This document shows, one piece after another, positions 58,717 to 64,000 of a DNA stretch of 64,000 nucleotides. The notes beneath the pieces were generated by a model. It was not told where the DNA came from, ran no database searches, and was given only the letters and a program-made list of their open reading frames with translations. The stretch spans positions 1,364,001 to 1,428,000 of the forward strand of contig CAVWVB010000001.1 of NCBI GenBank assembly GCA_963758365.1, given 5' to 3'. This DNA is from Dokdonella_A sp963758365. Its GTDB lineage: Bacteria > Pseudomonadota > Gammaproteobacteria > Xanthomonadales > Rhodanobacteraceae. The first letter of the stretch is position 1; every line of letters begins with the position of its first letter. The position numbers and the translations under genes were made by a program.

Positions 58717-60111
58717 TCACGGTGATGGCGTCGGTACCGCCGTGCGTGAACCCACGGCAGGTGCCGTACTGCCGGTCTTCGTCAATGCCGCTCCGGCGCG
58801 TCGGCAATCGTCGGGTTCCCCGGTCAGGGTGCGCACGGCGCTGCAGGCATCGATCAATCCGTGCGCGCCGCGCGCCGAGCCGCTCAGCAATGCGAACAAT
58901 GCGCGTGCGTCGAGGCGAGGGCGCAACTGCAGCAGCAGCGCGATCGTGCCGGTCACATGCGCCGCCGCGAGCGAGCTGCCGGACACGTAGTCGTAGTGAC
59001 CGCCGGGTTCGAGGGTGAGGATCTCGCGCCCGGGAGCCACGAGGGCGGGGCGATCGGACGCGGCATCCGATTCGGTGCGCACGGCGATGACCCCGGGTAC
59101 GTCGAGCGGAAAGCCGTGCGTGCGCGCGTCGGGCGGCACCGCACCGACCACGATCGCGCCCTGGGCCAGCGCGTATGCGAGCAATTGTTCGAGCAACAGA
59201 TCGTGCGGTCCGCCCAGACTCAGATTGATCACCTGCGCGCGTGCGCTGATCGCCGCCCCGAGCGCGAGCGCGAGCGTGTAGCTGTTGCAGCGCGCCGCAC
59301 TTGCATTCGGCTCGACCGGCCAGCATGCACGATAGGACAGTACATGCGTACCCGGCGCGACACCGACGATACCGACTCCGTTGTTCGCGACCGCGGCGAT
59401 GACGCCGGCCACTTCGGTGCCGTGCCGGTCGAGCATGGGCGCCTCCGCCGCGTCGGCCACGAAATCGCGCTGTGTGCGGATGCGTCCTGCAAGGTCCGGA
59501 TGGGTCGCGTCCACGCCGGTATCGATCAATGCGATCTCGACATCGGCGCCTTCGGTCCAGCGTTGCGCGAGGGCTGCATCGATCGCCGAAAAGCCGCTCT
59601 GCAGGCTGACATACGGGTCGTTGTACCCGGTGACGGTGACCGCGGATCGATTCGCAGCGTCGTCCGTCGGGCCCGAAAGCGTTTCGAACTCCTGCAGGGT
59701 CTGGGCCAGACGTACGCGCCGGTCGTCCTGCAGACGCTCGAGCAGGCGTGCGCGATCCGCGCCCGCGGGAATCTCCAGCAGCATGCAGCGCAGGCGCAAT
59801 ACGTCGATCGTCCATGCCGAGACTTCGCGCAGCGCGTAATCGCGTGCAAGTCGGGCGGACTCGGCGCGCGTACGATCGCTGCCGGAATAGTTCGGCAGGC
59901 TCGAATAGCCGCGTGGAGACGACCCTGCCTGGGGTGTCGGATCGATCTTGTCGGCGATCGCGACGATGATCATGCGTTGCGTGCCCGGCGCGCCGGCTGC
60001 GGGCTGGGTGGCCGCGAGCGTGGGATTGGCCAGCACGATTGCGAGGAGCATGAGCAGAATGCCGCGTGCGCGCGCTGGCTCGGGACGACGATCGCAACCG
60101 CGCATCGTCAT
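58717..60111 (-). CDS. Secreted S8 (subtilisin-family) peptidase with atypical oxyanion region
   Basis: 464 residues. A signal peptide (about 15-34, GILLMLLAIVLANPTLAA) is followed by a pro-region and a subtilase domain with the triad Asp197 (ALIDTGVDATHPDL), His230 (HGTEVAGVIAA) and Ser380 (SGSSLAAAHVTG). The usual AAGN oxyanion-hole motif between His and Ser is not visible: the stretch reads AQGAIVVGAVPPDARTHGFP. The start (MTMRGCDRR) overlaps the anti-sigma stop by four bases. It is the third gene of a sigma/anti-sigma/protease operon; it may process a secreted product or act on the anti-sigma factor. Confidence 0.85.
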   Translation of the reverse strand: MTMRGCDRRPEPARARGILLMLLAIVLANPTLAATQPAAGAPGTQRMIIVAIADKIDPTPQAGSSPRGYSSLPNYSGSDRTRAESARLARDYALREVSAWTIDVLRLRCMLLEIPAGADRARLLERLQDDRRVRLAQTLQEFETLSGPTDDAANRSAVTVTGYNDPYVSLQSGFSAIDAALAQRWTEGADVEIALIDTGVDATHPDLAGRIRTQRDFVADAAEAPMLDRHGTEVAGVIAAVANNGVGIVGVAPGTHVLSYRACWPVEPNASAARCNSYTLALALGAAISARAQVINLSLGGPHDLLLEQLLAYALAQGAIVVGAVPPDARTHGFPLDVPGVIAVRTESDAASDRPALVAPGREILTLEPGGHYDYVSGSSLAAAHVTGTIALLLQLRPRLDARALFALLSGSARGAHGLIDACSAVRTLTGEPDDCRRAGAALTKTGSTAPAVGSRTAVPTPSP

Positions 60112-60830
60112 GGCTCGCGCACCCGATCCGCGCCGGCGATCGGTTCGGCGAGCAGAACGCCGGGCCGGCCACGCAAATGCGCGATCGCAAGGTGCGTCTG
60201 CTCGGCACGCTGTGCCGGAGTCGATGGTGCCGCGGCCGGGTCGACGATCGGAGCGAGCGTGTAGATCGTGCTCTCGGGGTTGCTGCCGACGATGCGCAGG
60301 CCTGCGTCGGTCAGCATCCGGCGCAACGTGACCAGGTCGAGCGCGGGGGAGGGCACGAAACGAATCGTCGCAGCCGGTGCCGGTGGTTCCGGACGGGTCA
60401 GGGTGGCATACGACGTATCTGCCTGCACAGGCACGCCGCGCAGCCAGAATGCAGCGCCGAGTACGAGCAGACCGACCGCCTGCACGATCACTGCGGCGGT
60501 GAGCACTCGAACGATCGCGCCGCGTGGCGGCGCATTGCCGCGCCGAGGTGACATGGCTTGGACAGGACCGACTACGTCGCGCCCCTCGTCTTCGAGATCG
60601 ATGCGCGCATACAGACGCTGCAGCGCCGACCGCGCCTGGCGGTCGTCGGCCTGCGACTCGACGCGCAATCCTGCATGCACCTGGCTCTGGAACGCGAACT
60701 CGTCGCGGCAATCGGCGCAGTGGCGCAGATGCGCCTCGGCAAGCTCACGGTCGGCGCCCGAAGCGCTGCCGTTGACCAGCCAGGGAATCAGGTCCCAGGT
60801 CAGGCGATGGGACGGGGACGGCGGGGTCAC
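60108..60830 (-). CDS. Zinc-finger anti-sigma factor, membrane anchored
   Basis: 240 residues. The N-terminal ZAS/zf-HC2 domain (about 8-60, HRLTWDLIPWLVNGSASGAD then HLRHCADCRDEF) has the HxxxCxxC zinc site. A membrane segment lies at about 110-132 (VLTAAVIVQAVGLLVLGAAFWL) with a periplasmic tail after it. The GTG at 60830 overlaps the sigma-gene stop (GTGA) and gives the natural N-terminus; the longer upstream frame lies inside the sigma gene. It should sequester the sigma factor encoded just before it. Confidence 0.85.
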   Translation of the reverse strand: MTPPSPSHRLTWDLIPWLVNGSASGADRELAEAHLRHCADCRDEFAFQSQVHAGLRVESQADDRQARSALQRLYARIDLEDEGRDVVGPVQAMSPRRGNAPPRGAIVRVLTAAVIVQAVGLLVLGAAFWLRGVPVQADTSYATLTRPEPPAPAATIRFVPSPALDLVTLRRMLTDAGLRIVGSNPESTIYTLAPIVDPAAAPSTPAQRAEQTHLAIAHLRGRPGVLLAEPIAGADRVREP

Positions 60831-61450
60831 GAGCGCCCCCGTGGACACGTGGCCCTGGCGTCGGCGCCACCCAGACCTGGAAGCGTGTTGCGCAGGCGCA
60901 CGCGGGCATGGAACAGGCGCGCTTTCACGGTCCCGACCGCGCAATCCATGATCGCCGCGATTTCCTCGCAGGACTGACCGAGGTAATAGGCGAGCTCGAT
61001 CGTCATGCGTTGTTCGACAGGCAGCAGGGCCATGCCGTGACCGACCCAGTCACGCAACTCGGCCTGCGCGACGTCGTCGATCCGCTCGAGTTCCGGATCC
61101 TCGTGAAGCCGATCGGGATTGATCTGCGCACCGCAGGAGGGATGGTCGCGCAATGCCTTCAGCAGCGTGCGATAGGCGATACCAAGTATCCAGGTGCGTG
61201 GCCTGGATTCGCCGCGGAAGCGGTTCGCGCTGCGCCAGACGACCCACATGGTCTGATTGACGATTTCCTCCACCAGGTCGCGGCGCGCGGTATGCCGCGA
61301 GAGGAAGCGCATCAATTGCGCGTGGTAGCCGAGATAGAGCTGCTCGAACGCGATGCGATCGCCGCCGGCAACAGCGGCGAGTCGCTCGCGATCGAGCGCA
61401 TCGTCGCCCGTCTCGAGGTCCCGCCTGCTCATTGGCCGCGTTTGCTTCAC
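60827..61450 (-). CDS. ECF-type sigma factor
   Basis: 207 residues. Region 2 includes 'QLYLGYHAQLMRFLSRHTAR', 'VEEIVNQTMWVVWRSANRFR' and 'RTWILGIAYRTLLKALRDHP'; region 4 'LPVEQRMTIELAYYLGQSCE' and 'MDCAVGTVKARLFHARVRLR'. The third sigma factor in this window. The GTG at 61450 is used here, but ATG 61432 (MSRRDLETG) is equally possible, as neither has a good ribosome binding site. The operon continues with anti-sigma and S8 peptidase, both by 4-bp overlaps. Divergent from the TorF-type porin. Confidence 0.85.
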   Translation of the reverse strand: MKQTRPMSRRDLETGDDALDRERLAAVAGGDRIAFEQLYLGYHAQLMRFLSRHTARRDLVEEIVNQTMWVVWRSANRFRGESRPRTWILGIAYRTLLKALRDHPSCGAQINPDRLHEDPELERIDDVAQAELRDWVGHGMALLPVEQRMTIELAYYLGQSCEEIAAIMDCAVGTVKARLFHARVRLRNTLPGLGGADARATCPRGRS

Positions 61451-61631
61451 CTGATGTCATCCGCGTGTCGATCGGAGGATCCGAGGTCCGTGCATGGGTA
61501 CCGGACGCGCGCGAAAAGGTTGCTCCGAATGGGCGGACCCCGCAACGAGCGAGGATGGCGCATCGGGCCCGGGGCGCTAGGATGGCACCAGCTCATGACC
61601 CGAATCGGACGACGAGGCGACGGATCCAGCC

Positions 61632-62408
61632 ATGCTGCGTGCCGCCAGACCTGACCCACGTGCGCATCGGCGCGCGCTGCCTGTCGTGCTCGGAATCGAC
61701 CTGATCGTCGCGCTCGCGGCGATCGCAACCACGGATGCGTGCGCGCAAGCCTTGGGCGGAGCGTTCGGGCTCGCATCGGACAATGTCTATCGCGGCGTGA
61801 GCCTGGCCGACGGGCGCCCGGGATGGTTTGCGGACCTGCACGCGGACTTCGGTTCGCGTTGGGTCGCCGGCGTCGGCGCGAGTTCGGTCGAGCCACGCTA
61901 TCGGCCCTCCAACACGCAGCTCACACTCTATCTCGATCGCCGCTGGCAGATTGACGAGGACTGGGCGGCCAAGATGGGCGTGATCCATTACGACGCCGCG
62001 CGGCGCATCACACGCCCGGAACTACGCTACGACGAGTTGAATGCCGCCATTGGTTTCCGCGGCCGCTGGCGCGCGCTGATCGCCTGGTCGCCGAACGCGA
62101 GCGGCCTGTATGCCGATCCGCACACCGCGAGGAGTTCGTCGGCCTGGCTCGAGAGCTCTTTTCATCAACCGGTCTTCGCCGACCTCTCTGCAGATCTCGG
62201 CATCGGCTTCGCGGACCCGGGAGGCCCGGCACGCAACTACCGTTACGCGAGTTTCGGTCTCAATGCGCGTGTCGGCGACGTCTACACCTATCTGACCCGG
62301 ATCTGGACCAGTCCGTTGACCCGGTCCTACGCCATCGGGCCGGTGTACTACGAATACACGACACCAACGCGCGAGGAGTGGGTGGGCGCGATCGTCTGGA
62401 GCTTCTAG
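61632..62408 (+). CDS. TorF-family putative outer-membrane protein
   Basis: 258 residues: a signal peptide or anchor (about 15-38, ALPVVLGIDLIVALAAIATT) and a beta-barrel with alternating aromatic strands. The family hallmark is near the mature start, LASDNVYRGVSLADGRPGWF, and it ends in Phe (GAIVWSF), as expected for BAM-dependent outer-membrane proteins. Such proteins are annotated as TorF family putative porins with no proven substrate. It is transcribed divergently from the sigma/anti-sigma/S8 operon; the 181 bases between contain TAGGAT (about 61579), a plausible -10. Confidence 0.8.
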   Translation: MLRAARPDPRAHRRALPVVLGIDLIVALAAIATTDACAQALGGAFGLASDNVYRGVSLADGRPGWFADLHADFGSRWVAGVGASSVEPRYRPSNTQLTLYLDRRWQIDEDWAAKMGVIHYDAARRITRPELRYDELNAAIGFRGRWRALIAWSPNASGLYADPHTARSSSAWLESSFHQPVFADLSADLGIGFADPGGPARNYRYASFGLNARVGDVYTYLTRIWTSPLTRSYAIGPVYYEYTTPTREEWVGAIVWSF

Positions 62409-62746
62409 GGGACCGGGGCGTGTCGAGCTGATATTGGATACTAAGTATTTACATAATATACATTGCACACACTCAGTCGGAAAGCGAAGCCGCCCGAAAC
62501 TGCCGCGACGCAACGGCAAGTCGACGGCCTGACTGCATCCGGACCTTCCCGCGCACATAGACCCTCGATCTTGGCTTCCATTCCGCGTGTGGGCAGCGTC
62601 CGCAAATTCCGCCAATGCGTTCCGCACGTTTCGGTGCTTGCCAACTCTTTCGCGACCGGACGTGCCTTATGTAGCGACATCTTTGACCACGGGCCAGGAC
62701 CAATGTCGACTTCTACGGAATCGGCGTCGCTTATCGCTTCCGACTC
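62409..62746. other. 338-base region with AT-rich patch, no gene recognised
   Basis: 62424-62464 is strikingly AT-rich for this chromosome (ATATTGGATACTAAGTATTT, then ACATAATATACATT). The remainder has short open frames without ribosome binding sites. It might be the 3' flank of the porin gene or a decayed insertion. No terminator hairpin with a T-run was found. Confidence 0.5.
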
Positions 62747-63274
62747 TCAGCGCCGGCTGCGAAAAAACCCGCGCAGCAGATCGGCGGCCTCGTCGGCGAG
62801 CACGCCGGCGCGGACCTCGACGCGGTGGTTGTGGCGATCGCTGGTCAGGGTGTCGAACACGCTGCCGGCCGCGCCGGTCTTGGGATCTCGCGTCGCGAAG
62901 ACGACGCGGGCCAGCCGTGCATGCACGATCGCGCCCGCGCACATCACGCAGGGTTCCAGTGTCACGTACAGGGTTGCGCCCGGAAACCGATGATTTGCGA
63001 GGCGGCTGCCCGCGTCGCGCATGGCCTGGATCTCCGCATGCGCGGCCGGATCGGACAGGCCGATGTTGCGGTTCCAGCCTTCGCCGACGACCGCGCCGTC
63101 GATGACGAGCACGGCCCCGACCGGAACCTCGTCGTCGCGCGTTTCGGCGTGGCGCGCCAACTCGAGCGCGCGCTGCATCCAGCGGCGGTCGATCATGTCA
63201 CGTTCGGATCCGGCGCCCGCAGTCGAGCCGTCTTCGCCTGGGCATGCACCTGAGGTCATTGACCGTTCCGTCAT
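62747..63274 (-). CDS. tadA: tRNA-specific adenosine deaminase TadA
   Basis: 175 residues. The zinc deaminase motifs are HAEIQAMRDAG (HAE, catalytic Glu) and PCVMCAGAIVHARLARVVF (PCxxC). It makes inosine at position 34 of tRNA-Arg(ACG). The start at 63274 overlaps the guaA stop by four bases (ATGA) but adds a 26-residue low-complexity leader; ATG 63196 (MIDRRWMQRALELA) matches the usual family N-terminus. The guaA-tadA order is common in gammaproteobacteria. Confidence 0.93.
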   Translation of the reverse strand: MTERSMTSGACPGEDGSTAGAGSERDMIDRRWMQRALELARHAETRDDEVPVGAVLVIDGAVVGEGWNRNIGLSDPAAHAEIQAMRDAGSRLANHRFPGATLYVTLEPCVMCAGAIVHARLARVVFATRDPKTGAAGSVFDTLTSDRHNHRVEVRAGVLADEAADLLRGFFRSRR

Positions 63275-64000
63275 TCCCATTCGATCGTCGCGGGCGGCTT
63301 GCCGCTTATGTCATACACGACACGAGAAACATTCCGTATCTCATTGATTATACGCCTGGAAACGATGTCCAGGAACTCGTATGGCAAGTGTGCCCAGTGC
63401 GCGGTCATGAAGTCGACAGTTTCCACCGCACGCAACGCAATCACCCATTCGTACGCGCGCGCATCGCCGACCACGCCGACCGACTTCACCGGCAGGAACA
63501 CGGCGAAGGCCTGACTGGTGCGCGCGTACAGATCCGCCCTGCGCAGTTCCTCGATGAAGATCGCGTCCGCGCGCGCGAGGATCTCGGCGTATTCGCGGCG
63601 CACCTCGCCGAGGATGCGCACGCCGAGTCCGGGACCGGGAAACGGGTGGCGCTGGACCATCTCGTGCGGCAGGCCGAGTTCCACGCCGATGCGCCGCACT
63701 TCGTCCTTGAACAGCTCGCGCAACGGTTCGACGAGGCCAAGCTTCATGCGCTCGGGCAGTCCGCCGACATTGTGATGCGACTTGATCACGTGCGCCTTGC
63801 CGGTCGCCGAGCCGGCCGACTCGATCACGTCCGGATAGATCGTGCCCTGCGCAAGCCAGCGCACGCGTTCGATCTTTTGCGACTCCTCGTCGAACACCTC
63901 GACGAACAGGCGGCCGATGATCTTGCGCTTGGCCTCGGGATCGGCGACGCCCGCGAGTGCATCGAAGAAACGCTCCCTCGCGTCGATGCGGATCACGTGC
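63271..64000 (-). CDS. guaA: GMP synthase (glutamine-hydrolysing), C-terminal part
   Basis: The frame is open to the window edge, so the glutaminase domain and most of the ATP-pyrophosphatase lie outside. The visible 242 residues have 'RIDARERFFDALAGVADPEA', 'YPDVIESAG', 'KSHHNVGGLPERMKL', the dimerisation-domain core 'HPFPGPGLGVRILGEV' and the very conserved end 'RVVYDISGKPPATIEWE'. It aminates XMP to GMP. The stop overlaps tadA by four bases. Confidence 0.96.
   Translation of the reverse strand, partial: HVIRIDARERFFDALAGVADPEAKRKIIGRLFVEVFDEESQKIERVRWLAQGTIYPDVIESAGSATGKAHVIKSHHNVGGLPERMKLGLVEPLRELFKDEVRRIGVELGLPHEMVQRHPFPGPGLGVRILGEVRREYAEILARADAIFIEELRRADLYARTSQAFAVFLPVKSVGVVGDARAYEWVIALRAVETVDFMTAHWAHLPYEFLDIVSRRIINEIRNVSRVVYDISGKPPATIEWE

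Noticed and set aside
58628..60208. Upstream extension of the cupredoxin frame through the S8 peptidase gene
   Set aside because: The extension is Arg-rich shadow sequence; the cupredoxin has its own strong GGAGG site and signal peptide at 58627.

Overview
This window is high-G+C chromosomal DNA from a gammaproteobacterium, most likely of the Xanthomonadales/Lysobacterales group. The evidence is the block rpoE-rseA-rseB-mucD-lepA-lepB-DUF4845-rnc-era-recO, a zinc-ligand-poor 41-residue ribosomal protein L36 of the form I associate with xanthomonads, the nagZ / hypoxanthine phosphoribosyltransferase / methylthioinosine phosphorylase set, and a diverging rne-rluC pair. Most of it is dense housekeeping DNA with many 4-bp start/stop overlaps.

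Layout. 0-3 kb: the end of phoU, fadJ, and a small protein coupled to a degenerate-receiver PAS-GGDEF-EAL protein (3.0-5.6 kb). 5.7-9.6 kb: the envelope-stress operon (RpoE, its anti-sigma factor RseA, RseB, periplasmic protease MucD). 9.8-15.3 kb: lepA, lepB, DUF4845, rnc, era, recO. 15.4-24.4 kb: an orphan receiver-HPt protein, a YdbH-like intermembrane bridge protein with a lipoprotein that looks like a YnbE-YdbL fusion, rlmD, a CYTH protein, nagZ, two purine-salvage enzymes and a cold-shock protein. 24.5-28.5 kb: an ABC exporter, a YigZ protein and a sigma/anti-sigma pair.

28.5-32.1 kb is different: gene-poor, lower in G+C, with repeats, a DUF3309 peptide, a cupin, a perfect FNR/Anr-type box, a secreted DUF3494 (ice-binding family) protein, and an intact tRNA-Ser(TGA) whose 5' half and upstream flank are duplicated as a perfect 111-bp direct repeat. 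It looks like an accessory insertion beside a tRNA gene, although no integrase is present.

32.3-40 kb: a GacA/UvrY-type regulator, rne, rluC, phhB, nfuA (with an IscR-like palindrome just upstream) and two small c-type cytochromes. 40-48 kb: an RND efflux system with one adaptor and two different RND permeases; the second has Asn where AcrB-type pumps carry proton-relay Asp and Lys. 48-57.7 kb: an aldehyde dehydrogenase, a DUF349 protein, a TraB-like membrane protein and the agmatine-to-putrescine enzymes AguB and AguA, separated by a diguanylate cyclase gene on the other strand. 57.8-61.5 kb: rpmJ, a secreted cupredoxin, and a translationally coupled sigma / anti-sigma / S8-peptidase operon. 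61.6-64 kb: a TorF-type porin, tadA and the 3' end of guaA.

The least explained items are (i) the identical PVDLQSF C-terminal tail on the DUF3494 protein and on the cupredoxin 27 kb away, (ii) the tRNA-Ser half-gene duplication, (iii) the sigma/anti-sigma/subtilase operon whose protease appears to lack the usual oxyanion asparagine, and (iv) the YnbE-YdbL-like fusion. No CRISPR array and no intact transposase or integrase was seen.
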